From Jatrophihabitans telluris (lineage in GTDB: Bacteria; Actinomycetota; Actinomycetes; Mycobacteriales; Jatrophihabitantaceae), in the NCBI RefSeq assembly GCF_023516435.1, contig NZ_CP097332.1:3100001-3164000 (forward strand): 64,000 nt of DNA, written 5' to 3'. Each line of letters opens with the position of its first letter. Within the stretch, counting starts at the first letter, position 1. The translations under genes and the position numbers were made by a program. The notes beneath the pieces were generated by a model. That model was not told the origin of the DNA, ran no database searches, and saw nothing but the letters and a program-made list of their open reading frames with translations. Shown here one piece after another: positions 49,223 through 57,019 of the stretch.

Positions 49223-50121
49223 GAGACGGACACCAGCGGGGCAAGGTCGGCGAACTTGGAGTCGCCGATCCCCGGCACCGAATTGAGCTGATCGACCGAG
49301 ACGAACCGGCCGTGCTGGCTGCGATAGTCGACGATGCGCTGCGCAAGCACGGGGCCCACCCCTGGAAGGGCGTCCAGCTGATCGGCAGTGGCGGTGTTCA
49401 GATTCACCGGCGCGCTCGAGCCCCCGGCTGCCGAACCGGTTCCGCCGGATGGGGCGGGAACCGCTGGCGCGGCCACCCCGGTGATCCCGATGGCGATCTG
49501 CTCGCCGTCGATGAGCGAGCGGGCCAGGTTGACGGTGGCCAGGTCCAGACCCGGGTTGGCTCCGCCCGCCGCGTGCACCGCGTCGATCACACGAGACCCC
49601 GCGGGCAGGCGGTAGACCCCGGGCCGGCGCACCTTGCCCGCGACGTCGACGACGACGACGGAACCAGAAGCCGGCGCAATCAACGACCCGGCCGACGTCG
49701 CCGTCCCAGCCGATGCCTGGGGTAACGCGCTCAGCCCGGCTCGCTCCACCGATGTCGCGCCCGGGGAGGAAGCGCGCAGGCCCTTCGTAGGGTTGGCGGA
49801 CTCAGCCGGGTGCGCGGCCGACGTTGCTGCGCCAGCGCCCGCCAGGGAGCGCGGTTGGGAGGCGCTGAGCCACATCAGCGACAAGACGGCGACAACTACG
49901 GCCACCAGCGTGACCGCCAAGGCGGTCCGGTGCTCGACGACGGTCCGATACCGACTGAACGGCTGCGGACCGGGACCGGATCGATGGCGTCCGTCGTAGC
50001 CGGGCTGGTCCGACAGGGCCGGGCCCGCCAATTCGGGAGCGCCGGCGCGCACGCCGAACTCCGCCGCTCTGGACAGCGCGGCCCGCCGCCACCGGGACAA
50101 CCCCTCCGAACCTCGTCGCAC
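49219..50121 (-). CDS. comEA: Competence protein ComEA (SLBB and helix-hairpin-helix)
   Basis: 300 residues. One membrane anchor (residues about 67-85, VVEHRTALAVTLVAVVVAVLSLMWL), then a low-complexity linker, an SLBB domain (SVVVVDVAGKVRRPGVYRLPAGSRVIDAVHAAGGANPG) and two helix-hairpin-helix motifs (NLNTATADQLDALPGVGPVLAQRIVDYR and FVSVDQLNSVPGIGDSKFADLAPLV). ComEA binds incoming DNA outside the membrane and passes it to ComEC. Start could be the GTG/ATG nearer the membrane segment. The stop overlaps the comEC start. Divergent upstream gene at 50458. Confidence 0.92.
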   Translation of the reverse strand: MRRGSEGLSRWRRAALSRAAEFGVRAGAPELAGPALSDQPGYDGRHRSGPGPQPFSRYRTVVEHRTALAVTLVAVVVAVLSLMWLSASQPRSLAGAGAATSAAHPAESANPTKGLRASSPGATSVERAGLSALPQASAGTATSAGSLIAPASGSVVVVDVAGKVRRPGVYRLPAGSRVIDAVHAAGGANPGLDLATVNLARSLIDGEQIAIGITGVAAPAVPAPSGGTGSAAGGSSAPVNLNTATADQLDALPGVGPVLAQRIVDYRSQHGRFVSVDQLNSVPGIGDSKFADLAPLVSVS

Positions 50122-50332
50122 GGGTTCGACGCTAGGACGACCGGGGGCGGCGGGATGCTGTGCGGGAGCTCCTGTGGATGGCGCTCGCCCCTGTGGACAG
50201 CCGGCGTCGCGATTGCGGGAGCCGAATTCTGCGGGTGCGTCACGGTAGGATCACGAGAAGCTCCCGGAGCGGTCCGCCCAGCAGAATGCACCCCCACGAT
50301 CGGCTTCGGGAGGCCCGGGAAGCCGGGTCGCC

Positions 50333-50390
50333 GGAATACCAGGACGACGGAATACCAGGACGCCGGGACGACCGGGACGACCGGGACGCC
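50333..50390. repeat. Short tandem repeats in the comEA-upstream gap
   Basis: GGAATACCAGGACG occurs twice in succession, followed by three GGGACGAC-type units. They lie in the 336-bp gene-free stretch between divergent comEA and the membrane protein gene; the rest of that stretch shows no further feature apart from the leader of the membrane protein gene (GGAGGAG ribosome-binding site at about 50443). Confidence 0.75.
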
Positions 50391-50457
50391 ACGCAGTACC
50401 GGCGGGCACAAAGGGTCATATCGACAGGTTCGCGTCAGCGGGCGGAGGAGAGCGGCA

Positions 50458-52161
50458 ATGGGACCGGTTGCGCAGCGCAGCGATACGCTGCCCGCGCGCT
50501 CCGACGCCGCCACCGACGCCACCGTCGTCGCCACCGACGCCACCGACGCCACCGTCGTCCCCGCGCCGGCAACGCCGGGTGTGCCGCCGACCGGCCGTCG
50601 CCCCGAACGAACGACCAGGGACTGGTGGCTGGCCAAGGGCCACTTGTTTCTGGCAGTGGCCGGTTCCCTGCTGTTCGTGGTGGTCAAGCCGCCGGTCGCT
50701 GATCTGCAGGCGGCCGATGCCCGGGCCGGCGCGGCGGCCAGGCATGTGGGCCTGGGGTACTGGCTGTCGTGGTTCGGCGGCTCGTCCCCTGGCCAGTACT
50801 CGATCCTCACACCGGCCGTGGCGTCCGTTGTCGGCGTCACCACCCTCGCGGCGGCCTCGGTCATCGCGATCGGTTTTCTCGCCCGACCGCTGTTGGCCAA
50901 CACCTACCGTCACCGATCCGCGGCGTACCTGGTCGTCATCTCGGCGTTGTGCAACCTGTGGTCCGGTCGGGTGCCGTTCTCCGTCGGTATCGCGATCTCG
51001 CTGGCGGGTCTGCTCCTGCTGCTACGCGGACGTCCCTTGCTCGGCGGTGTCGTCAATGCCCTGGCCACCCTGTTCTCCCCGCTGGCGCCGGTCTTCATCC
51101 TGCTCGTCCTGATCGGGCCCGCACTGGCCCGACCCGACTGGCGGGGCCGGTTGATCCGGTTCGGGATCCCGAGCGTGCTCGGCATCGCCGTGCCCGCACT
51201 GCTTTTCGGCGCGCCGTCACCGATGCCATTCGCCTGGACGACGCTGGCATGGTGCATCGGCATCATGCTCGCCGCGTTGTTGCTCGACCTGCCGCGACCG
51301 ATGCGGATCGGGCTGTGGGCCTCGGCGTTGGCCTGCCTGGCCCTGTTCGTCATCCCCTCCGGGGTGGGCGCGAACATCAGCCGGTACGCGTTCCTGCTGC
51401 TGCCGCCGGTGATCTGGGCCGTGGCCCGCAACTCGCGCCGGGTGGTCGTGCTGGCGCTGCTTCCCGCGTTCGCCTACAGCGGCTACCTCGTCGTGCGGGA
51501 CCTCAACAACGCGGCCCAGCCGGCGGCCCAGCAGACCTACTACCAGGGTCTGCGGGCCGAACTGGGCACGCTGGGCGCTCGCGACAACCACCGCGCCGAG
51601 ATTCTGGACACCCCTACGCACCGCGCTTCGGCCGAACTGGTGCCCGACGTCTACCTGGCCCGCGGCTGGGAAACCCAGAGCGATTCGACGTCCAACGCGA
51701 TCTTCTACCGTCCTGACGCGTTGACGGCCACCAGCTACCAGCAGTGGCTGAGCGTGAACGCGGTCGCCTGGGTCGCCGTGCCGAACGCGCCCGGTCCGAC
51801 CTATCAGGCCGAGGCCTCGCTGGTCGGCCTCGGGCTGAACTATCTGCACGAGATCTGGCATGACGGTCAGTGGACTCTCTTTGCCGTGCAGGACGCCAAG
51901 CCGATCGTGCCGGTCGAGGCGAACCTGGTTTCCTCCGACGAGACGCGCTTCGTCTTCGACGTCACCCGACCGTCCACGATGACTTTCCGCGTGCGCCCCA
52001 TCAAGGGTCTGCGGATCGCCAGCATCGACGGAGCCGGCCCCGCGGTGTGCCTGCTCGCCACCCCGAACGGCGAGCTGCAGGCCACCTTCGCCGCGGCCGG
52101 TCGCTACCAGCTGACGGCCGGCGTCGCGGTCACGAGTTCGGTCAAGAGCGAAGGCTGCTGA
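50458..52161 (+). CDS. Polytopic membrane protein of unknown function
   Basis: 567 residues from the ATG at 50458 with GGAGGAG upstream. The N-terminal 45 residues are low complexity (ATDATVVATDATDATVV), encoded by a tandem repeat. Residues about 60-370 contain about ten hydrophobic segments (HLFLAVAGSLLFVVVKPPV, SVVGVTTLAAASVIAIGFL, etc.). The C-terminal 190 residues are soluble and end with a beta-rich domain (FVFDVTRPSTMTFRVRPIKGLRIASIDGAGPAVCLLATPN). The layout resembles membrane glycosyltransferases of the GT-C type, but no catalytic motif is evident. A nuclease-like gene follows in 13 bp. Confidence 0.65.
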   Translation: MGPVAQRSDTLPARSDAATDATVVATDATDATVVPAPATPGVPPTGRRPERTTRDWWLAKGHLFLAVAGSLLFVVVKPPVADLQAADARAGAAARHVGLGYWLSWFGGSSPGQYSILTPAVASVVGVTTLAAASVIAIGFLARPLLANTYRHRSAAYLVVISALCNLWSGRVPFSVGIAISLAGLLLLLRGRPLLGGVVNALATLFSPLAPVFILLVLIGPALARPDWRGRLIRFGIPSVLGIAVPALLFGAPSPMPFAWTTLAWCIGIMLAALLLDLPRPMRIGLWASALACLALFVIPSGVGANISRYAFLLLPPVIWAVARNSRRVVVLALLPAFAYSGYLVVRDLNNAAQPAAQQTYYQGLRAELGTLGARDNHRAEILDTPTHRASAELVPDVYLARGWETQSDSTSNAIFYRPDALTATSYQQWLSVNAVAWVAVPNAPGPTYQAEASLVGLGLNYLHEIWHDGQWTLFAVQDAKPIVPVEANLVSSDETRFVFDVTRPSTMTFRVRPIKGLRIASIDGAGPAVCLLATPNGELQATFAAAGRYQLTAGVAVTSSVKSEGC

Positions 52162-52174
52162 GCGGTTCGGCAGA

Positions 52175-52876
52175 ATGTCGCTCGTGACGACGCTGCGGCT
52201 GCTGGTCTACAACATCCGGTCCCTTCGCGATGACGCGGACGCGGTCATGCGGGTGATCAAATCCGCGGAGCCGAACGTCGTCGCCATCCAGGAGGCGCCG
52301 CGGTTCCTGCGCTGGCGGGCGACCGCTGCCGGGATCGCGCGACGCAGCGGCCTCGTCGTCGTCGGTGGCGGCCGACCGGCGGCGGCCAACCTGTTGCTGT
52401 GCGGGCTCGAGGTCGAGGTCGAGCACCAGGCGGACGTGTTGTTCAGCAAGGACCGCAAGCTGCACCAACGGGGCAGCGCGATCGCGGCGATGCGGCTGAG
52501 CGGAGCTCCGTTCGCGGTCGCCGGCATCCACCTCGACCTCGCCGCAGAACCACGGTTGCGCCATGTCCGCGAACTGCACCAGGCGATCGACCGCGAGGTC
52601 CCACCCGACTTTCCGATCATCGTCGCCGGGGACACCAACGACGATCCCGGCTCCCGGGTCTGGCAGGCCCTGCAGACGCGCGGGGTGGACGCGTGGGCCA
52701 GCGCCGGAACCGGAGACGGGATCACCTCCAGCGTCGCCGTACCGCGACGCCGGATCGACGCGGCGTTCGTAGATCCTCGGCTGACCGTGAGTGGCGTCTC
52801 GGTACTCAACACTCCGGACGTTCGGATCGCCAGCGATCATCGGCCACTGCTGATCGAGATCAGCCTTTCCCAATAG
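52175..52876 (+). CDS. Endonuclease/exonuclease/phosphatase family protein
   Basis: 233 residues. EEP-fold motifs: LRLLVYNIRS (Asn), VVAIQEAPRFLRW (Glu), IIVAGDTNDDPGS (Asp, Asn) and ASDHRPLLIEI (Asp-His). This metal-dependent fold includes DNA nucleases, sphingomyelinases and inositol phosphatases. No signal peptide, so cytoplasmic. It is 13 bp after the membrane protein and likely co-transcribed. Substrate cannot be assigned; the gene name xthA-like is not supported. Confidence 0.85.
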   Translation: MSLVTTLRLLVYNIRSLRDDADAVMRVIKSAEPNVVAIQEAPRFLRWRATAAGIARRSGLVVVGGGRPAAANLLLCGLEVEVEHQADVLFSKDRKLHQRGSAIAAMRLSGAPFAVAGIHLDLAAEPRLRHVRELHQAIDREVPPDFPIIVAGDTNDDPGSRVWQALQTRGVDAWASAGTGDGITSSVAVPRRRIDAAFVDPRLTVSGVSVLNTPDVRIASDHRPLLIEISLSQ

Positions 52877-52906
52877 GGCCGTTTCTCCTCGCAAGCGGTC
52901 CGAGGA

Positions 52907-53770
52907 TCAGAGCCGGTGAACAACGACCCCGAGCAGGCCGGGGCCGACGTGCGCACCGACGACGGCTCCGACCTCCGACAGATGCAGTTCGCGTAGGCGG
53001 GGTAGGAGTTCTTTCAGCTGCCTGGCCACGTCGTCGGCCCGGTCCGGCGCGGCCAGATGCTGAACGGCCACGTCCACCTCGTTGTCGCCGGCGGCGCCGA
53101 CGGCAAGTTCGACCAGCCGCGCGATCGCCTTGCCGGAGGTCCGCACCTTCTCCAGCGGCATGATCCGGCCGTCCACCAGGTGCAGCAACGGCTTGACCGC
53201 CAAGGCCGTCCCCAGCATGGCGGCGGCGGTGCCGATGCGGCCGCCGCGGTGCAGCCATTCCAGCGAGTCGACGTAGAACAGCGCCGAGCTACGGTCCACG
53301 CACCGGATCGCCGCCTGGGCAACGTCCGCCGCCTCGGCGTTTTCACCGGCCGCGTGCGCGGCCGCCATAACGCTGAATCCCAGCGCCATGGCCGTCGCAC
53401 GAGAATCCACCACGGTAACCACGGACCGGCCGTTGCTCTCGAAGTCACGAGCGGCGATGCGAGCCGAGTCGCAGGTGCCCGACAGTTGAGCGGACAGGTG
53501 CACCGACACGACCGCGTCCGCGCCCGCCTCGAGCACCGTGCGGTACACCGCGGCGAAGTCTGCCGGAGCGGGCCGGGAAGTAGTGACCAACCCCTTGGCG
53601 CGCAGCACCTCGGTCACCTCCTGCGGGGAGATCTCGTCACCCTCTCGGCCGGAGTGCCCGGCGAGATCCACCTGCAGCGGCACCACCGCGACGTTCAGCG
53701 ACGCCGCCAAGCCGTCGGGTAGGTAGGAGGTCGAGTCGGTCACGACGACAACGCGCTGCGACCTCGGCAT
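52907..53770 (-). CDS. DegV family fatty-acid-binding protein
   Basis: 287 residues. DegV N-domain: VVVVTDSTSYLPDGLAASLNVAVVPLQVDL, ITRISPQEVTEVL-like linker, TSRPAPADFAAVYRTVLEAGADAVVSVHLSAQLSGTCDSARIAA; C-domain: FYVDSLEWLHRGGRIGTAAAMLGTALAVKPLLHLVDGRI. Family members bind fatty acids and act as partners of FakA-type kinases in gram-positive bacteria; no kinase gene is in the window. Matches the Rv2417c neighbourhood. A 197-bp region without a recognised gene follows before the phosphatase gene. Confidence 0.9.
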   Translation of the reverse strand: MPRSQRVVVVTDSTSYLPDGLAASLNVAVVPLQVDLAGHSGREGDEISPQEVTEVLRAKGLVTTSRPAPADFAAVYRTVLEAGADAVVSVHLSAQLSGTCDSARIAARDFESNGRSVVTVVDSRATAMALGFSVMAAAHAAGENAEAADVAQAAIRCVDRSSALFYVDSLEWLHRGGRIGTAAAMLGTALAVKPLLHLVDGRIMPLEKVRTSGKAIARLVELAVGAAGDNEVDVAVQHLAAPDRADDVARQLKELLPRLRELHLSEVGAVVGAHVGPGLLGVVVHRL

Positions 53771-53967
53771 GGGACGAGGCTAGACGACCGAGGCGTGGGC
53801 TGCCGACCAGACCTGCGCCACCACGGCTGCCGAGCGCGGCCGCCATCGCGTGGGCCACGGGCGTTGATCGGTTGTCAGCGCGGCTTTCGTTGACCCGTGG
53901 AGGGCCGGCGAGTCAGACAGCGCCAGCACCGGAGGACCGGCCTGCGGCGCCGCGCTCGGCTCGGTGC

Positions 53968-54612
53968 TCAGGCGTCCGCGTCGGCCGGTTCGTTGTCCGG
54001 TGAGATCAGCGGGATCACCGGTCCCGGCGGGCCGGCGTTGTGCGCGCGTAGGTTCCAGCCCTGACCGTCGTCGCGCAGCTCGGTCCAGTGACAGTTGGCG
54101 AGCGGGCCGAGCACTGACGGGGTCTGGGGCAGGCCGAGCAAGGCGGCGGTCAGGCACATCGCGGTAGCGCCGTGGCTGACGAACACGGCCAGCTCGACAT
54201 CGCGAAGTTCAGCAACAACGCCCATCGCGCGATCGGCGACTTCTTGGCGGCTCTCACCACCCCGCCGAGTGACGTCGCGGCCGGCGAGCCAGTCTGCGAA
54301 CTCGTCGGGGTAGCGCGCCGCGACCTCGTCTCGGGTAAGCCCCTCCCAGTGGCCGAGGTTGCGTTCGCGCAGGCGCTTGTCCACTTCCACCGGCAACCCG
54401 GCGAGCGAGCCCACCTTGTCGGCGGTGTGCTTGGCGCGCTGAAGGTCTGAGGAGATCAGCACGTCCGGATCCATCGCGGCGATCAGCGCGGCGGCCTGGA
54501 TGGCCTGGGCCTGGCCTACGGAGTCCAACGGCGGGTCGGACTGACCTTGGTAGCGCCGTTGCGCGTTCCACTGGGTGCGGCCGTGCCGGAGGATGACGAT
54601 CCGTCGGAGCAC
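53968..54612 (-). CDS. Histidine phosphatase family protein
   Basis: 214 residues. Phosphoglycerate mutase-like motif RIVILRHGRTQWNAQRRYQGQSDPPLDSVGQAQA with the catalytic His (RHG), RERNLGHWEGLTRDEVAARYPDEF and the second His in VFVSHGATAMCLTAALL. In mycobacteria the orthologous position (Rv2419c) encodes the glucosylglycerate phosphatase GpgP, but specificity here is inference. The GTG start abuts the rsfS stop. Its C-terminal tail (NAGPPGPVIPLISPDNEPADADA) is acidic. Confidence 0.9.
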   Translation of the reverse strand: MLRRIVILRHGRTQWNAQRRYQGQSDPPLDSVGQAQAIQAAALIAAMDPDVLISSDLQRAKHTADKVGSLAGLPVEVDKRLRERNLGHWEGLTRDEVAARYPDEFADWLAGRDVTRRGGESRQEVADRAMGVVAELRDVELAVFVSHGATAMCLTAALLGLPQTPSVLGPLANCHWTELRDDGQGWNLRAHNAGPPGPVIPLISPDNEPADADA

Positions 54613-55191
54613 TCAGGCCTCACCGGCGGCGGTTTGGTCGGCGGTTTGGTCGGCATCGCCGTCGACATCGCCGTCGGCGCCGCCGTCGGCGCCGCCGTCG
54701 GCATCGCTGTCGGCATCGCTGTCCGTGTGGGCGCTGTGGTTACTGCCGGCATGGTCGCTGTCGTCGCTGTCGTCGCTGTCGTCAGCCGCGTTGCCGACCG
54801 AAGCGGTGACGGTGGCGATGACCGGCGTCGCTGCCTCCGGGTCGAACGCGATGAAGGGGCAGTCCTTCCACAGGCGCTCGAGCGAGTAGAAGACGCGCTC
54901 CTCGGAGTGCTGCACGTGGACCACGATCTCGGCGTAGTCCAGCAATACCCAGCGCCCGTCGCGCTTGCCTTCGCGGCGGAGCGGTTTCACGCCGGCCAGG
55001 CGCAGCTTCTCCTCGACCTCGTCGACGATGGCCTCGACCTGGCGTTCGTTGCTGCCGGTGGCGATCACGAACACGTCGGTGATGGCCAGGCGATCGCTCA
55101 CGTCGATCAGGACGATGTCGGTGGCCAGCTTGTCGGCGGCAGCGTGCCCGGCGACCTGGGCTAGTTCGACGGCGTTGTCAGTTGCACTCAC
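54613..55191 (-). CDS. rsfS: Ribosome silencing factor RsfS with acidic C-terminal extension
   Basis: 192 residues from a GTG at 55191; a TTG three codons earlier is possible. The core (residues 1-127) is standard RsfS: KLATDIVLIDVSDRLAITDVFVIATGSNERQVEAIVDEVEEKLRLAG and GRWVLLDYAEIVVHVQHSEERVFYSLERLWKDCPFI. RsfS binds L14 and blocks subunit joining during starvation. After it come about 65 residues of almost pure Asp/Gly/Ala/Ser (DSDDSDDSDHAG ... DGDVDGDADQTADQT), encoded by repeated GTCGGC/GTCGTC units. Upstream nadD, normal in this cluster, is absent here. The histidine phosphatase follows immediately. Confidence 0.94.
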   Translation of the reverse strand: MSATDNAVELAQVAGHAAADKLATDIVLIDVSDRLAITDVFVIATGSNERQVEAIVDEVEEKLRLAGVKPLRREGKRDGRWVLLDYAEIVVHVQHSEERVFYSLERLWKDCPFIAFDPEAATPVIATVTASVGNAADDSDDSDDSDHAGSNHSAHTDSDADSDADGGADGGADGDVDGDADQTADQTAAGEA

Positions 55192-55317
55192 GACAGCCAA
55201 GGCTACCCGTCCGGGGAGGTCGCGCCGGACGCCTGACGTCGAGCAGGGCGCGGGGCCAGGCCCAGCGATCAGACCCGGCCACTCGCACCCCGCCCTGGCG
55301 CACCTGCAGGCGTCGAG

Positions 55318-55923
55318 CTACTCCACCAGGCGAATGACCCCGTAGTCGTAGCCCTTGCGCCGGTAGACCACGCTCGCCCGGCCGGAGTCGGCATCGGCGA
55401 ACAGGAAGAAGTCGTGCCCGACGAGCTCCATCTCGAACAACGCCTGGTCAATCGTCATCGGCTTGGCCGGATGCTCCTTTTCACGGACCACCTGCCCTGG
55501 ACCGTCGTAGGGACCGGAGTCGTCGACGTCCAACTCGGCCAGAGCGACCCCCACCGACGGCGGTGGCTCGACCAGGGCACCGGTGGCCGCCGCGACCGAT
55601 TTCGGCGTGTGCCGGCCGTGGTGCACACGGCGCCGATCCGCTGCCTGGCGGAACTTGCGCTCCAGGCGGTCGACCGCGCTGTCGAGGGCCTTGTAGAAAT
55701 CGGCTGCGCAGGCCTCAGCGCGCACGACCGGCCCGCGGGTCCGGCAGGTGATCTCGACGCGCTGGCAAATCTCGGACTGCCGTGGATTCTTCTCGTGCAG
55801 GAGCTCTACATCGGCTCGCAGTATCCGATCGTCGTACCGTTCGATGCGGGCAAGTTTCTCGGCGACATGCTGACGGTAATGATCCGGGACCTCGACATTA
55901 CGGCCCCTGACGACGATCTCCAC
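55318..55923 (-). CDS. hpf: Ribosome hibernation promoting factor, long form
   Basis: 201 residues from a GTG with AGGAGG nearby. N-terminal S30AE domain: MEIVVRGRNVEVPDHYRQHVAEKLARIERYDDRILRADVELLHEKNPRQSEICQRVEITCRTRGPVVRAEACAADFYKALDSAVDRLERKFRQAADRRRVHHGRHTPKS; C-terminal dimerisation domain VVREKEHPAKPMTIDQALFEMELVGHDFFLFADADSGRASVVYRRKGYDYGVIRLVE. Long HPF dimerises ribosomes into 100S particles in stationary phase. Corresponds to Rv3241c; it begins the second conserved block after the rsfS junction. comF is upstream. Confidence 0.95.
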   Translation of the reverse strand: MEIVVRGRNVEVPDHYRQHVAEKLARIERYDDRILRADVELLHEKNPRQSEICQRVEITCRTRGPVVRAEACAADFYKALDSAVDRLERKFRQAADRRRVHHGRHTPKSVAAATGALVEPPPSVGVALAELDVDDSGPYDGPGQVVREKEHPAKPMTIDQALFEMELVGHDFFLFADADSGRASVVYRRKGYDYGVIRLVE

Positions 55924-56113
55924 GCGACCTCCTAGTGCTTGCTTGCGGCTACCAGCGCGAAGGCAGGCACGTCGCGGATCGCGGACCGAGAACCAGTTAG
56001 GCCCGCCAGTCGCGACAACCTCGCGCTGGCTCCTTTCCTGTACTTGGTCACAGCAACGCTAGACGCATCTGGACGATCTGCCCACCCCTTATGCCCAAGT
56101 TTCGGGAGTGAAT

Positions 56114-56854
56114 TCACTGTGCAGTGATCTCAGGACGAATCGGACTCAAATCTGTGACGCGATCCGCCCTGCCGCGCGGTGCGGCCGACGCCCGATTGCC
56201 CGGCCGGATCAGGGGTTTACGACGCTGCGTCGCTGCGATGACCACGGCCCCGAGGACGGGCCAGCCGGTCGCGGACAGGGCACGATGCGCCTCGCGAATG
56301 GTGCTGGCCGTCGTCACGATGTCATCGACGAGCACAAGCGGTGGGACACCGGCGCCGGACAGCGGCAACGGCACGGCCGGCGGTGGGCCGACCACCCACA
56401 TCCGGCCGTCGAGGTTGGTTCTGCGCTGCTGCTCGGACAGGCCGGCGGAGTCCCGCACCGTCGGCGACACGGCCAGCATCCGAGCCACGGGTTGGACCGT
56501 CTCGGTGCGGCGCAGTAACCGCAGTAGATGGTCCCCGCCGCGGACCCGCGCCGCCGACGCCCGCGAGGGAACCGGGACGAGGACAGCGCGCCCGGCCGGA
56601 TCGACAGCGTCCAGCGCGACGTGCAGATATTCGCCCAGCGCATCGGTCAAACCGAGCACTCGACGCTCCTTGTAGGCCAGCAACGCGCTGCGGACCGCGC
56701 CGTCATAGCGCGCTGCCGCGACGATCGGCACGGGATCGGTGGTGACGGTGACCGCGAACGGGCGCGGCCGGCACGAGGCGCACCAGGCCGTCGCAGCGCG
56801 CCCGCACACCACGCAACGCAACGGGAACACCAATTCGGACAGGCTCTTCGTCAT
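56114..56854 (-). CDS. comF: ComF family phosphoribosyltransferase
   Basis: 246 residues from the ATG at 56854 (MTKSLSELVFPLRCVVCGRAATAWCASC), where the cysteine cluster and following strands match ComF. The PRPP-binding loop is VPPLVLVDDIVTTASTIREAHRAL. ComF proteins assist natural transformation, possibly in single-stranded DNA processing; they resemble type I phosphoribosyltransferases. The frame extends upstream through a tandem array of ATG-containing units (MVTRMTWMTWMTRTAGMTRMAGMAG), so many start codons are available; the true start is therefore uncertain. Corresponds to Rv3242c. Confidence 0.85.
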   Translation of the reverse strand: MTKSLSELVFPLRCVVCGRAATAWCASCRPRPFAVTVTTDPVPIVAAARYDGAVRSALLAYKERRVLGLTDALGEYLHVALDAVDPAGRAVLVPVPSRASAARVRGGDHLLRLLRRTETVQPVARMLAVSPTVRDSAGLSEQQRRTNLDGRMWVVGPPPAVPLPLSGAGVPPLVLVDDIVTTASTIREAHRALSATGWPVLGAVVIAATQRRKPLIRPGNRASAAPRGRADRVTDLSPIRPEITAQ

Positions 56855-56931
56855 TCCCGCCATCCCCGCCATCCGCGTCATCCCCGCCGTCCGGGTCATC
56901 CACGTCATCCACGTCATCCGCGTCACCATGC
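56855..56931. repeat. ATG-rich short tandem repeat directly upstream of comF
   Basis: Nine-base GATGACGTG-like and related units read on the minus strand give ATG GTG ACG CGG ATG ACG TGG ATG ACG TGG ATG ACC CGG and so on, with eight in-frame ATGs before the canonical start at 56854. Repeat number changes would add or remove initiation codons. Confidence 0.75.
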
Positions 56932-57019
56932 GTTCCACAATGACCGGTGCGCCGTGCGGGTGCGGCCCATCGGCCCCGCTGTGGACAACCACGCGGGCTG
57001 TGGACGACTGCGCCGCGGG

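Noticed and set aside
53771-53967. Possible gene between degV and the histidine phosphatase
   Set aside because: Frames on both strands are low-complexity or Arg-rich shadows; no supported start or motif.
55932-56117. Possible 61-residue small protein in the 190-bp hpf upstream gap
   Set aside because: Composition is not protein-like and there is no ribosome-binding site; the gap is better read as the hpf leader/promoter.
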